Below are positions 35,146 through 44,331 of a stretch of DNA of 64,000 bases, piece after piece. A program made the position numbers and the translations under genes. The notes under the pieces are model-generated. The model was not told the DNA's origin. It did no database searches and saw nothing but the letters and a program-made list of their open reading frames with translations. Source of the stretch: Flavobacteriales bacterium. GTDB lineage: Bacteria; Bacteroidota; Bacteroidia; Flavobacteriales_F; PHOS-HE28. The stretch's first letter is position 1; every line of letters starts with the position of its first letter. Location: NCBI GenBank assembly GCA_016705955.1, contig JADJKO010000001.1, positions 496,001-560,000 of the forward strand, read 5' to 3'.

Positions 35146-36920
35146 TCCAACTGCGAAGCATCCTGGTCGCGATCCTGATCGCCGCGCAAACCGTGGCGGT
35201 CGGACAGGATACGCGCACCATCGATGGCCGGAAGTACGTGGTGCACATCGTGGAGGTCGGCCAAACACTGTATGCCATCTCGCGCAGCTATGCGGTGCCG
35301 GTGGATGCGTTGGTGGCGGCGAACCCGGGTAGCGTGGATGGATTGCGCATCGGACAGGAACTACTGATCCCGAAGGATGCCGTGATGCGCAAGGAGGCGC
35401 GCATGGCCCCGACGCTGGAGAGTGGTGGCGAGCTGCGCCATACGGTGGCACGGAAGGAAACCGTCTTCGGCATCGCACGCAAGTACGGTGTGGATGTGAA
35501 CGATCTCCTGGCGCGCAACCCCGGCATTCAAACCGGATTGCAGGAGGGAACGGAACTGATCATTCCCACCACGAAAGTGATCGGCGTCAGCGAGCCGGCT
35601 CTTCGCCCTGCGAATGGATCCATTGCCATTGATCATCGGGTGCAGCAAGGTGAAACCCTTTACTCGCTCGGGCTGCGTTATCGCGTGAAGCCCGAGGAGA
35701 TCCTGGACGCCAACGGTGGTCTTCCATCAGGTCTTCAAGCGGGATCCACGATCCGCATTCCCAAGCCGCTCGAGGTGTCCCGGACCGATACCACGATGGT
35801 GGGAACAGCGCCTGTCCGGGAGAAGTACCATGTGGCCTTCCTGTTGCCGTTCGCCGTCGGACGCAATGACAGCACCCTGGAGAGCACGGCTCTTGCGGAA
35901 GGCGATCCACGCTTCTATGAGCCCACACGGATCGCGGCGCAGTTCTACGCTGGCGCTCAATTGGCTCTGGATTCATTGGTGGAACTGGGATTCAATGCCG
36001 ATGTGGATGTGATGGATGTGGGCGATGACCAAAGCCAATGGGGACCGGTGCTGAAGAGTGACGCCTTGAACGATGTGGACCTCTTCATCGGCCCGTTCCA
36101 TCGTACGGCCATCGAGCAACTGACCCGCGCCCATCCGAAAGCACAAGTGATCTGCCCGGTGCCGCAGACAAGCAAGGTGATCCTCGGCCAACCGCAGGTG
36201 AGCAAGGTGGCACCCGTTCGCAGCGACCTCTTGAAACATGGCTGCCGGTATGTCGCGAACCGGTTCGCGCGGGAGAACATCCTCCTGCTCCAGCCGGACA
36301 TCCAAACGGAGAAGGAGATGCAAGGCCAAGCACTTTCGGCGATCAACGGTTCGCTCGCCTTGCAATCACTGCGCTACCGCGATTCCGTCCTGGTCGTTCG
36401 CACCGGACGCCGTGATATCGGGGATCTCGCTGCGCGCTTGGAGACCGGCCGCACGAACGTGGTGGTGGTGCCGAGCGAGGACGTGGAATACGTGACCACC
36501 GTAGTGAACCGCTTGAAACCGCTTGCTGCCAAGCAGGCCATCGTGCTGGTGGGTATGGAAGCGTGGTTGGACATGCAAACTGTCGCAGCCCAGGATCTTG
36601 ATCTCCTGAACTTCCATTTCGCTGCAGCATCCTTCATCGACCCCACGGCCAGCAAAGTGATCCGCTTCACCCGTGCCTTCCGTGAGCGATTCCACACGGA
36701 CATCGATGAATATGCATTGCTCGGTTTCGATGTCACCTTCCACTTCCTTCACGAGTTGATGGAGAATGGACCGAACGACACAGAGGAGGCACAACGGCCG
36801 GTCCCGGAACTGTTGCACATGGGCTTTCGCATGAGCCGCACCGGACCGGAGAACGGATCCCGGAACGACTATGCCGTGATGCTCCGGCAGAAGGACCTGA
36901 AGTTGGAGAAAGCGCCGTGA
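35142..36920 (+). CDS. Triple-LysM periplasmic binding-like protein
   Basis: A 592-residue exported protein. A signal peptide (residues 1-22, ending VAVGQ) is followed by three LysM peptidoglycan-binding modules (about 33-77 VVHIVEVGQTLYAISRSY, 98-142 LRHTVARKETVFGIARKYG, 164-207 IDHRVQQGETLYSLGLRY). Residues about 228-585 form a periplasmic-binding-protein type I-like domain (HVAFLLPFAVGRND, DLFIGPFHRTAIEQL). The protein probably binds the wall and a small ligand or acts in envelope maintenance. No ABC permease is adjacent. Its coupling to guaA is conserved in the phylum but functionally unexplained. Confidence 0.9.
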   Translation: MIQLRSILVAILIAAQTVAVGQDTRTIDGRKYVVHIVEVGQTLYAISRSYAVPVDALVAANPGSVDGLRIGQELLIPKDAVMRKEARMAPTLESGGELRHTVARKETVFGIARKYGVDVNDLLARNPGIQTGLQEGTELIIPTTKVIGVSEPALRPANGSIAIDHRVQQGETLYSLGLRYRVKPEEILDANGGLPSGLQAGSTIRIPKPLEVSRTDTTMVGTAPVREKYHVAFLLPFAVGRNDSTLESTALAEGDPRFYEPTRIAAQFYAGAQLALDSLVELGFNADVDVMDVGDDQSQWGPVLKSDALNDVDLFIGPFHRTAIEQLTRAHPKAQVICPVPQTSKVILGQPQVSKVAPVRSDLLKHGCRYVANRFARENILLLQPDIQTEKEMQGQALSAINGSLALQSLRYRDSVLVVRTGRRDIGDLAARLETGRTNVVVVPSEDVEYVTTVVNRLKPLAAKQAIVLVGMEAWLDMQTVAAQDLDLLNFHFAAASFIDPTASKVIRFTRAFRERFHTDIDEYALLGFDVTFHFLHELMENGPNDTEEAQRPVPELLHMGFRMSRTGPENGSRNDYAVMLRQKDLKLEKAP

Positions 36921-36927
36921 TCGGCGA

Positions 36928-38034
36928 TCAACCTATAGCGTCATTCACACCCGGGAGGCCTAGGCGGTGCAGCATCGCATAGTGCGAACGCAATGCGGAG
37001 ATCAACGTCGGATTCTCCCTGTAGGCCACGCCGAATTCCTCTGCCGTGCGCTTTACGATGGGTGCGATCGCAGGATAGTGGACATGGGCAACGCGCGGGA
37101 ACAGATGGTGTTCGATCTGGAAGTTCAACCCACCCACGTACCAGCCGATCCACTTGTTGTCCCGACTGAAATTCATGGTGGTCTCCAACTGATGCACGGC
37201 CCAGTCGTTCCGGATCGTGCCGTGTTCATCCGGCAACGGATGCGTGGTTCCTTCCACCGTGTGCGCGAGTTGGAACACCAGGGTGAGGATCATGCCCGCA
37301 ATGAAGTGCATGATCAGAAAACCCGTGATCACTTGCCACCACGCCACGCCGAGTGCGATCGGTAACCCGATGATCCCCGCGAAGTAGACGACCTTCATCG
37401 CAATGATCCGGGCCAAGGACATGCGCCGTTCTTGTCCATTGCCGGGATCCACACCATCCCGAGCGAACTGCGCGAACTGAATGAGGTCCTTCGCAAGAAC
37501 CCAGTACAAGGTGAGCAAGCCGTAGAAAAAGGTGGCGTAGATCCACTGGATGCGATGGAACCAACGGCGTTCCGTGTGGGGAGAGAACTTCAACACGAGC
37601 CGGTCCTCGATGTCCTCATCCACATGCGTGACATTGGTGTAGGTGTGATGGAGGATGTTGTGCTGGAGCTTCCAATTGTGCGCACTTCCGCCACAGAGGT
37701 TCAACGTGTGCCCTAGCCACCAATTCACGCGTTCGCTCTTCGAGAAAGCGCCATGATTCGCATCGTGCATCACGCTCATCCCGATCCCCGCAAGGCCAAA
37801 GCCCATGAGCGCCCAGAGGGCTAGACCGATGCCATACGACGGCTGAAGAAGGAGCAGGACGAGGAAGGGAACGATGTACAAGGAGATCAGGATCGCCGCC
37901 TTGGTGATCAACGTCGCATTCGCATGGCGGCTCAAACCGTGCTCCTTGAAGTAGGCTTCCACACGAGCTTTCAGAGTGGGGTAGAAGGCGCTGCGTTCCA
38001 GCGGAACGAACTTCACAGGACCTTTCTTCCCCAT
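36928..38034 (-). CDS. Membrane fatty acid desaturase
   Basis: A 368-residue front-end or acyl-CoA desaturase-type membrane enzyme. The three histidine boxes are HDANHG (90-95), HNILHH (125-130) and QIEHH near residue 310, coordinating the di-iron centre. Four membrane helices sit at about 46-64, 67-88, 165-180 and 218-255. Length and glutamine-containing third box match linoleoyl-CoA/delta-type desaturases rather than stearoyl-CoA delta-9. It requires reduced ferredoxin or cytochrome b5; no b5 domain is fused. It converges with the LysM gene, eight bases apart. Confidence 0.92.
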   Translation of the reverse strand: MGKKGPVKFVPLERSAFYPTLKARVEAYFKEHGLSRHANATLITKAAILISLYIVPFLVLLLLQPSYGIGLALWALMGFGLAGIGMSVMHDANHGAFSKSERVNWWLGHTLNLCGGSAHNWKLQHNILHHTYTNVTHVDEDIEDRLVLKFSPHTERRWFHRIQWIYATFFYGLLTLYWVLAKDLIQFAQFARDGVDPGNGQERRMSLARIIAMKVVYFAGIIGLPIALGVAWWQVITGFLIMHFIAGMILTLVFQLAHTVEGTTHPLPDEHGTIRNDWAVHQLETTMNFSRDNKWIGWYVGGLNFQIEHHLFPRVAHVHYPAIAPIVKRTAEEFGVAYRENPTLISALRSHYAMLHRLGLPGVNDAIG

Positions 38035-38081
38035 TGAGCGTTGCTGATGTTCTTATGGATCCAAGTCCATACGATGCGCGG

Positions 38082-38089
38082 CGAAAATA
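38082..38089 (-). promoter_or_regulatory. Predicted -7 box, TATTTTCG (minus strand)
   Basis: TAnnTTCG on the minus strand, 47 bases before the desaturase start codon. Confidence 0.5.
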
Positions 38090-38207
38090 GGTCTTCGTGA
38101 TGGGTGACAGATCTCCGGATGGCACAATACATCGCCCTCCGCTCCGCAGGGACAGCTCATCTTCGGAAGATCGTGAACCAATGCACTTCGAGACGGTGCG
38201 GTATCAA

Positions 38208-38540
38208 CTACTTCTTCGCGACGGCGTTGTTGATGGCCCATGTCAGGCCCTCGCGGAACACCTTTTCACTCGCTGCTTTCAGTTCAACGAACGTCGCACC
38301 TTTTTCGCCCCACCTGTTCGGCACCGGGAAGAACACCGTTGGGTAGCGCGCGTGCAGATCGGATTGCTGATCCACGTTGAGCATGAACACCGCACGGTTC
38401 TCTTCGATCCAGAGTGTCATGAAGATCCGCGACGGTTTCCCTTTCGCATCGGGAACCCGATACGCGCCCTTCCCGAAGTGATCGTGCTCGGTTGCTCCGG
38501 GCAACGCGAGCACAAGATCACGAGCACTGGCCGCGTCCAT
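38208..38540 (-). CDS. MmcQ/YjbR family protein
   Basis: A 110-residue cytosolic protein of the MmcQ/YjbR family, with the double-wing DNA-binding-like fold. Family features are LALPGATEHDHFGKGAYRV, then IFMTLWIEENRAVFML and a C-terminal helix REGLTWAINNAVAKK. Biological role is unknown, though the fold suggests possible nucleic acid binding. It starts seven bases after the stop of the tricorn protease gene, on the same strand, so they may be co-transcribed. Confidence 0.9.
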   Translation of the reverse strand: MDAASARDLVLALPGATEHDHFGKGAYRVPDAKGKPSRIFMTLWIEENRAVFMLNVDQQSDLHARYPTVFFPVPNRWGEKGATFVELKAASEKVFREGLTWAINNAVAKK

Positions 38541-38547
38541 CTTCGAA

Positions 38548-41500
38548 CTAATTCCCGAGCAACACTTTCACCGCAGCCTCCAATTGTTGGTCTCGTCCTT
38601 GGCTCACCACACCTGGATCCAGCGTTTGCATTACGTCCGGTTCCAATTGCTGGTTCTCCAAGTAGTTGCCGTTGTTATCCACCATACCCACTTGCGGGAT
38701 GCCGAACCACATGCCATTCTGCAGGCTTTCCCACCAGACGGCTGTGCCAGTACCCGGTACCGGCATGCCGACCAATTTGCCGATGCCCATCGCCCGATAG
38801 GTCACGGGGAACATGTGCGCGTCGCTGTAGTTGCTCTCGCTCATCACCACGCAACTCTTCCGTTGGTACTTGGCCGCCGGCTCGGTGCCCAGCTTCTGTC
38901 CGCGCGGAAGGAAGGTCATGTAGGTCTTGCCGTTCAGGAAGGTGGCGAGGTCATCATGCAGCCAACCTCCGCCGTTGAAGCGCGTGTCCACGATCAAACC
39001 CTTCTTGTTGTAGTAGCGGCCGAGCGCTTCTTCATACACCGTGCGGAAGCTCCCATCATCCATGCCCTGTACGTGTACATAGCCGAGTTGTCCACCACTC
39101 AAACTGTCCACGATGTGGCGGCAGCGTTCCACCCAACGGTGGTACAGCAGGTCGTAGTCACCGCCCGCCGGTAGCGGCTTCACGGTCTCGTCCCAGCGCA
39201 TGTTCGTCTTCGGGTCGAACATGCCCAACAACATGGGACGATCGCCTTTGCGGTTGAAGTACTTCGCCCAGTCCACGTCCGCCGCGATCACCTCACCATC
39301 GATCTTCTCGATCACCTGGCCGGCCTTGATCTTCGATCCCTTCTGGATCAACGGGCTCTTGTCCATGATCTCCGTGATCCGCAAACCCGGTCCGGGTTCG
39401 TTCGCATAGAAGCAACCAAGACTCGCGGTCTCATCACCGTTCGGATCGTTCGGTCGGTAGCCACTGCCGGTGTGCGATGCGTTCAACTCACCGAGCATCT
39501 CGCTGCACAGCTCGGCCATGTCGTAGTTGTTGTTGATGAAGGGCAGGTAGCGCTGGTACTCGGCCTTGTACTTGTCCCAATCCACGCCTTGCAGGTCCAC
39601 GCGGTAGAATTTCTTCTTCACCTGCCGCCAGATGTGCTCGAAGAGATAGGCCCGCTCGGCGTTCTCGTTCAACGCCATCTCACCACTGATGCCAACGCCT
39701 TTCTGCTCGCTTTTCTCGATCTCCACCTTGGTAATACCGCCACTGCTCAGGAAGAAGAGGTTCTTGCCCTCTTTGTCCATTTGCAGATCCCCGATACCGT
39801 CGGCCCCCAGCTTCACCAGGATCTTGGTCTCGCGTGTGCGCACTTCGGTCTGCCAGAGGTCCCAGCCTTTCTCATTGTGGGCGAGGTAGTACAGCTTCTC
39901 ACCATCGCTGCTGAGCACCGCACCACCAAGCTGAGATGACACGGTGGTCAAGCGCACCAGCCTGTCGTGGATGCCGGAGAACTCAATGGTGATCGGATCC
40001 ACCTTCTTGTCCTTGGCTTCCTCTTTCTTCTTCTTGTCCTTCTTCTCATCCTTGTCTTTTCCGTCGCCTTCCTCCTTCTTCTTGTCCTCATCCTCCTTCG
40101 CGAGCGCGGCCTCCTCCTTCGTCATCTTGTACTTATCGAACGCCTCCTGCGTGAGGAAGATGGCGTAGGCATCCGATTGGCCACCCCAACTGGCGTGGTT
40201 CTTCATGCCATCGCGATCGCTGTAGAAGAGGATCGCCTTGCCGTCCATGGCCCACGTGGAATGATAGCCGCCATAGCCGCTGCGCGTCAGGTCGATGATC
40301 TCCTTGCCGCCCTCGGCGCTCACGATCCCCACTTGTCCGATCCACTGTTCGGCGTGCAGGAAATCCACTGCGAACCACTTGCTATCCGGGCTCCACTGGT
40401 ACCATTGGTCGCCATCGCTGTAGCTGTAGTTCTTGTCGCCAGGGACGATCAAGCGGGTCAATTTGCTCGCGATGTTCAGCACCTTCAAGGTGGTGCGTTC
40501 TTCCAAGTAGGCCACCTCCTTTCCATCCGGTGAATAGTTCGGTTGGAATTCCTCGGCCGGGGTATTCAACAAAGCCTCCTCCTTCAGGACGGTCGCATTG
40601 AAGAAGTACTTCTCTTCCTTGCGGACGATCGTGGTGGTATAGAGATCCCAACTTCCGTTGCGCTCCGTGGCGTAGAGCAGCGTGCGGCCATCGGGACTGA
40701 AGCTCACATTGCGCTCCTGTTCGGGTGTGTTGGTGATCCGCCGCGTGGTGCCTTCCGCCACGGAGGTCACGAAGACCTCGCCGCGGTGGATGAAGGCCAC
40801 TTCCTTGCCGTTGCTGGAAACGGCGAGTTCCTCGGCCTTGTTCACGGGAACCGTGCGCTCCGGCAAGTAGCGGCCATCGGTCACGGCGTGGATCATCACT
40901 TTCTTCGGCTCGCCGCCATCGGTCATCGTGTACAATTCACCGCGATAGCCGAAACAGAGAACTCCGTTATCGCTCATGCTAAGGAAACGGACCGGGTTGT
41001 CCACGAAGCGGCTCACTTGCGTGCTCGCTCCACCCGTCGCGGGCATCTTGTGGATGTTGTACGATCCCTTTTCCTCGGTGAGGTAGTAGATCGTGTTGCC
41101 GTCCTTGCTCCAGACCGGATCACGATCCTCGCCACCGAACGTGGTCAACTGCTTGTATTCCTTGGTGCTGGGGTTGAAGGTCCAGATGTCGCGGGTAACG
41201 GAAGAGGTGTGGTGCTTCCGCCAATTGTCCTCATAGCCTTTGCGGTCGTGGTACGCGATCAAGGTACCGCTCGGGTTGTATCGCGCGTTCTGCATCGCCA
41301 TCGTGCTCAACTGCATCGGCCGTCCACCCTTGGATGGAACCGTGTACAATTCGCCAAGACCACCCACGGGGAACAATTGATTCTTCACATCGTCCTGGCG
41401 GTTCGCGTAGAAGATCACCTGCGAATCATCCGCGTTGAAGTCGGAGGCCACTTCGCCATTGCCGTGGTAGGTGAGCCGGATCGGCATGCCACCGTTCGCT

Positions 41501-41781
41501 GACATCACAAAGACATCATTGCTGCCATACCGCGTGCTGGTGAAGGCGATGCGCGTCCCATCGTGGCTCCACACAGGCGTGTGATCGTACGCTTCGTTGG
41601 TGGTGAGCGGAACGGCATTCCCGCCACCGACCGGTACGCGCCAGATATCACCCTGATAGCAGAAGGCGATGGTGCTGCCATCCGGCGAGATCGCGGGCTC
41701 ACGGAGCCACAAGGTCTCGTCCTGAGCGAAGGAACCGATGGCGAGGATGCAAGCGAGAAAAGCGGATGTCGTGCGAAGCAT
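38548..41781 (-). CDS. Tricorn-like S41 protease with N-terminal beta-propellers
   Basis: A 1077-residue exported protease. After a signal peptide (residues 1-19, ending AIGSFAQ) come beta-propeller repeats of TolB/WD40 type up to about 540 (for example EPAISPDGSTIAFCYQGDIW). A charged, lysine/glutamate-rich segment (about 550-590) links to a second propeller, a PDZ domain (about 855-895) and a C-terminal S41 peptidase domain. The nucleophile is Ser986 in SESNYSDAHMFP; the substrate-binding GTGTAVWW follows. Such proteins degrade peptides in the periplasm. Tricorn orthologues are common in Bacteroidota. Confidence 0.93.
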   Translation of the reverse strand: MLRTTSAFLACILAIGSFAQDETLWLREPAISPDGSTIAFCYQGDIWRVPVGGGNAVPLTTNEAYDHTPVWSHDGTRIAFTSTRYGSNDVFVMSANGGMPIRLTYHGNGEVASDFNADDSQVIFYANRQDDVKNQLFPVGGLGELYTVPSKGGRPMQLSTMAMQNARYNPSGTLIAYHDRKGYEDNWRKHHTSSVTRDIWTFNPSTKEYKQLTTFGGEDRDPVWSKDGNTIYYLTEEKGSYNIHKMPATGGASTQVSRFVDNPVRFLSMSDNGVLCFGYRGELYTMTDGGEPKKVMIHAVTDGRYLPERTVPVNKAEELAVSSNGKEVAFIHRGEVFVTSVAEGTTRRITNTPEQERNVSFSPDGRTLLYATERNGSWDLYTTTIVRKEEKYFFNATVLKEEALLNTPAEEFQPNYSPDGKEVAYLEERTTLKVLNIASKLTRLIVPGDKNYSYSDGDQWYQWSPDSKWFAVDFLHAEQWIGQVGIVSAEGGKEIIDLTRSGYGGYHSTWAMDGKAILFYSDRDGMKNHASWGGQSDAYAIFLTQEAFDKYKMTKEEAALAKEDEDKKKEEGDGKDKDEKKDKKKKEEAKDKKVDPITIEFSGIHDRLVRLTTVSSQLGGAVLSSDGEKLYYLAHNEKGWDLWQTEVRTRETKILVKLGADGIGDLQMDKEGKNLFFLSSGGITKVEIEKSEQKGVGISGEMALNENAERAYLFEHIWRQVKKKFYRVDLQGVDWDKYKAEYQRYLPFINNNYDMAELCSEMLGELNASHTGSGYRPNDPNGDETASLGCFYANEPGPGLRITEIMDKSPLIQKGSKIKAGQVIEKIDGEVIAADVDWAKYFNRKGDRPMLLGMFDPKTNMRWDETVKPLPAGGDYDLLYHRWVERCRHIVDSLSGGQLGYVHVQGMDDGSFRTVYEEALGRYYNKKGLIVDTRFNGGGWLHDDLATFLNGKTYMTFLPRGQKLGTEPAAKYQRKSCVVMSESNYSDAHMFPVTYRAMGIGKLVGMPVPGTGTAVWWESLQNGMWFGIPQVGMVDNNGNYLENQQLEPDVMQTLDPGVVSQGRDQQLEAAVKVLLGN

Positions 41782-41800
41782 GGGTTGAGGAATGAGCGGC

Positions 41801-41808
41801 CAAAGCTA
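41801..41808 (-). promoter_or_regulatory. Predicted -7 box, TAGCTTTG (minus strand)
   Basis: Exact TAnnTTTG match 19 bases before the tricorn protease start codon, identical to the rimO box. Confidence 0.6.
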
Positions 41809-41945
41809 TCCGGACAAGCGGTTCGACAATGAATGAGTTGAGTGGCGTGGAATGACCTTGAGGGATGGACCGTTGGACGAAGGTTGAATGAACGTTGTCC
41901 GTGATCAAGGCCTCACCGGTACATTCACGTCCTTATCCTTTCGAC

Positions 41946-42331
41946 ATGGAAATGATGCACCACGCCGTGAGTTGGTTCGAGATCCCGACGACGGATTTCG
42001 ACCGCGCCAGGAAATTCTACAGCACCATCTTCGATTACGTCATGCCCGAGATGACCTTTGGCCCCGTGCGGATGGGCTTCCTGTTGCATGATCGCGACGC
42101 CGGCGGCATCGGCGGAGCGATCGTGTACAATGCCGAGCATTACACCCCGCATGCCGATGGAGTGAAGCTCTACCTGAATGGCGGACGTGATCTGGGTGTG
42201 GTCCTTGATCGCGTCCCCGGCGCAGGGGTGAAGTGATGATCCCGAAACGTATGATCTCACCCGACATGGGCTACATGGCGATGTTCACTGACAGCGAGGG
42301 GAATGTTCTCGCACTGCACAGCAAGGAATAG
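41946..42331 (+). pseudogene. VOC/glyoxalase-family protein, frameshifted
   Basis: From ATG 41946 (MEMMHHAVSWFEIPTTDFDR) the VOC domain reads through FYSTIFDYVMPEM to LGVVLDRVPGAGVK, then meets TGA at 42234. The typical ending is present in another frame: VMIPKRMISPDMGYMAMF, DSEGNVLALHSKE, stop at 42329-42331. The frames join at GGGG (42225-42228): one more G restores AGGEVMIPK. The intact protein would be about 128 residues, one vicinal-oxygen-chelate domain of two beta-alpha-beta-beta-beta modules, often an isomerase or dioxygenase-like fold; the substrate is unknown. The esterase ATG follows the stop immediately, suggesting one operon. Confidence 0.85.
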
Positions 42332-43165
42332 ATGAGGACGATCGGACCACTCGCCCTTGCGTTGTTATTGATCACAAGCTGTGGCACGCAACACCGCGAA
42401 CCTGCTGCTCCACCCGCTGTTGAACCCTTCGTCGTCGGTGAGATCAGGACGTTGCACTCGGATGTGCTTGGTCAGGATCGCACACTCAACATATACCTCC
42501 CCGTGAGTTATGGCGATAGCACGTACGCCTATCCGGTGGTCTATCTGCTCGATGGTTCTGCGGATGAGGACTTCCCGCACATCGCGGGCCTGGTCCAGTT
42601 CATGAACCTGTACAACCTGTATCCGCAGAGCATCGTGGTCGGCATTGCGAACGTGGACCGGAAGCACGACTTCACCCACGTGACCCAAGGCGACAGCGAC
42701 CTGGTCTGGTTGCCCACGGCCGGAGGTTCGGCGGCGTTCATGGAGTTCATGGCGAAGGAGATGCAGCCGTTCATCACGGAGCACTATCGCACGACCGATC
42801 ATCGGACCCTCATCGGGCAATCGCTCGGTGGCCTGCTCGCGACCGAGGTGTTGTTCAAGAAACCGGAACTCTTCGATGACTATGTGATCGTGAGCCCGAG
42901 CTTGTGGTGGGACAATGGTTCGCTATCCACGCAAGCGGAAACTTGGGCAAAGGCGAATGCAACTTCACCCAAGCGTGTATTCATCGCCATGGCCAACAAC
43001 GATGATTGGTCGCAGGTGCAAGTGGACAGTGTGCTTGCTGCATTCAAGCGGCATACGCATCCGCCGTTCCGGTGGTCCTATGAATTGTCCCCGCACGAGA
43101 CGCACGCCACGATCCTGCATCGGGCAGTGTATCGGGGCTTTGAATTCCTCGGCACCGAGCAATGA
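42332..43165 (+). CDS. Esterase-family lipoprotein (alpha/beta hydrolase)
   Basis: A 277-residue protein with a lipoprotein signal (LALALLLITSCG, cysteine 17). The body is an esterase D/Fes-like alpha/beta hydrolase: YPVVYLLDGSADEDF, the nucleophile elbow LIGQSLGGLLA, and YVIVSPSLWWDNG, with the likely catalytic histidine near PHETHATILH. Such proteins hydrolyse carboxylic esters, including siderophore or carbohydrate esters; which one is not predictable. It starts directly after the VOC gene stop. Confidence 0.88.
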   Translation: MRTIGPLALALLLITSCGTQHREPAAPPAVEPFVVGEIRTLHSDVLGQDRTLNIYLPVSYGDSTYAYPVVYLLDGSADEDFPHIAGLVQFMNLYNLYPQSIVVGIANVDRKHDFTHVTQGDSDLVWLPTAGGSAAFMEFMAKEMQPFITEHYRTTDHRTLIGQSLGGLLATEVLFKKPELFDDYVIVSPSLWWDNGSLSTQAETWAKANATSPKRVFIAMANNDDWSQVQVDSVLAAFKRHTHPPFRWSYELSPHETHATILHRAVYRGFEFLGTEQ

Positions 43166-43207
43166 TCCGTTGCTGCTGCGTTCCTTTGGGATCGATCAAC
43201 CCTTGGC

Positions 43208-44302
43208 ATGAACCTCTTCCGCAACTTCAAGTCCGTTACCAAGACCTGCTATGGCCGGGGCAGCTTCGGCAAGCTCGGCGAGATCCTGGAACCCATTCGC
43301 ACTGTCACCCCGGGCCAAGCCCCGGGGTTCATGGTCTTCGTCGTGGATGACTACTTCGCCGACAACTCCGACTTCAAGAAGCGCATCCCGAACAAGGCAG
43401 GCGATGAACTCTTCTTCATCAGTACACTGAAAGAACCCTACACCGAGCAGATCGACGCCCTGCGCGATGACATCGTGAAGCGTCGTGGTATGCCAGCGGG
43501 GATCATCGGCATCGGCGGCGGCACGGTGATGGACATCGCGAAAGCGACCGCACTGATGTTCACCAACGAAGGCAGCAGCGTGCAGTACCAAGGCCTCAAC
43601 CTGATCAAGAAGCCGGGCATCTACCATTGTGGCGTGCCCACGATCAGTGGCACCGGCGCGGAAGTGAGCATGACGGCCGTGCTCACCGGTCCGGTGAAGA
43701 AGCTCGGCCTGAAGTGCGACTGGACGGTCTTCGACCAGATCGTGCTTGACCCGGACCTCATCGCCAGCGTGCCTACCGACCAGTGGTTCTACACCGGCAT
43801 GGACACCTACATCCACAGCGTGGAGGCCATCACCGGAACGAAGAAGAACACCTTCGCCGAAGCGTACAGTGAGAAGAGTTTGGAGATGTGCCGCGAGGTC
43901 TTTCTGAAGATGGACCGCACCAACGTGAAGAGCGATGAGTTCCTGATGGTGGCCAGCTACATGGGCGGACTAAGCCTCACGTACAGCGAAGTGGGCGTGT
44001 GCCACGCGTTGAGCTACGGCTTGGGCAAGGTGCTGGAGATCCACCACTGCATCGCCAACTGCATCGCGTTCGATAAGCTGGAGGATGTCTATGGCGAGTA
44101 TGTCCAGGAATTCAAGACGATGGTGAAGCACAACAAGGTGCACATCCCGCAAGGCCTCGCGAAGGATTGGAGCGAGGAGACCATCAGTGCCATGGCCGAA
44201 GTGGCCTACAACCTGCCGCACATGTGGGACCACGCCTTCGGACCCGATTGGCAGAAGGTGCTGGACAGGGAACGGATCAAGGGGTGGTATAGGAGGATGT
44301 GA
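43208..44302 (+). CDS. kdnB: Iron-containing alcohol dehydrogenase, KdnB-like (Kdo 8-oxidase)
   Basis: A 364-residue protein of the metal-dependent (type III) alcohol dehydrogenase fold. NAD(P)-binding GIIGIGGGTVMDIAKA and SGTGAEVSMTAVL are visible, with metal-site residues in GMDTYIHSVEAITG and GVCHALSYGLGKV, HHCIANCIAFD. The opening MNLFRNFKSVTKTCYGRGSF and overall length match KdnB, the 3-deoxy-alpha-D-manno-octulosonate 8-oxidase that prepares Kdo for 8-amination by KdnA. KdnA is not adjacent, so a different polyol substrate remains possible. Confidence 0.85.
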   Translation: MNLFRNFKSVTKTCYGRGSFGKLGEILEPIRTVTPGQAPGFMVFVVDDYFADNSDFKKRIPNKAGDELFFISTLKEPYTEQIDALRDDIVKRRGMPAGIIGIGGGTVMDIAKATALMFTNEGSSVQYQGLNLIKKPGIYHCGVPTISGTGAEVSMTAVLTGPVKKLGLKCDWTVFDQIVLDPDLIASVPTDQWFYTGMDTYIHSVEAITGTKKNTFAEAYSEKSLEMCREVFLKMDRTNVKSDEFLMVASYMGGLSLTYSEVGVCHALSYGLGKVLEIHHCIANCIAFDKLEDVYGEYVQEFKTMVKHNKVHIPQGLAKDWSEETISAMAEVAYNLPHMWDHAFGPDWQKVLDRERIKGWYRRM

Positions 44303-44331
44303 GTTGCGATCCCAAGAGGTCGCTCTTCCGG

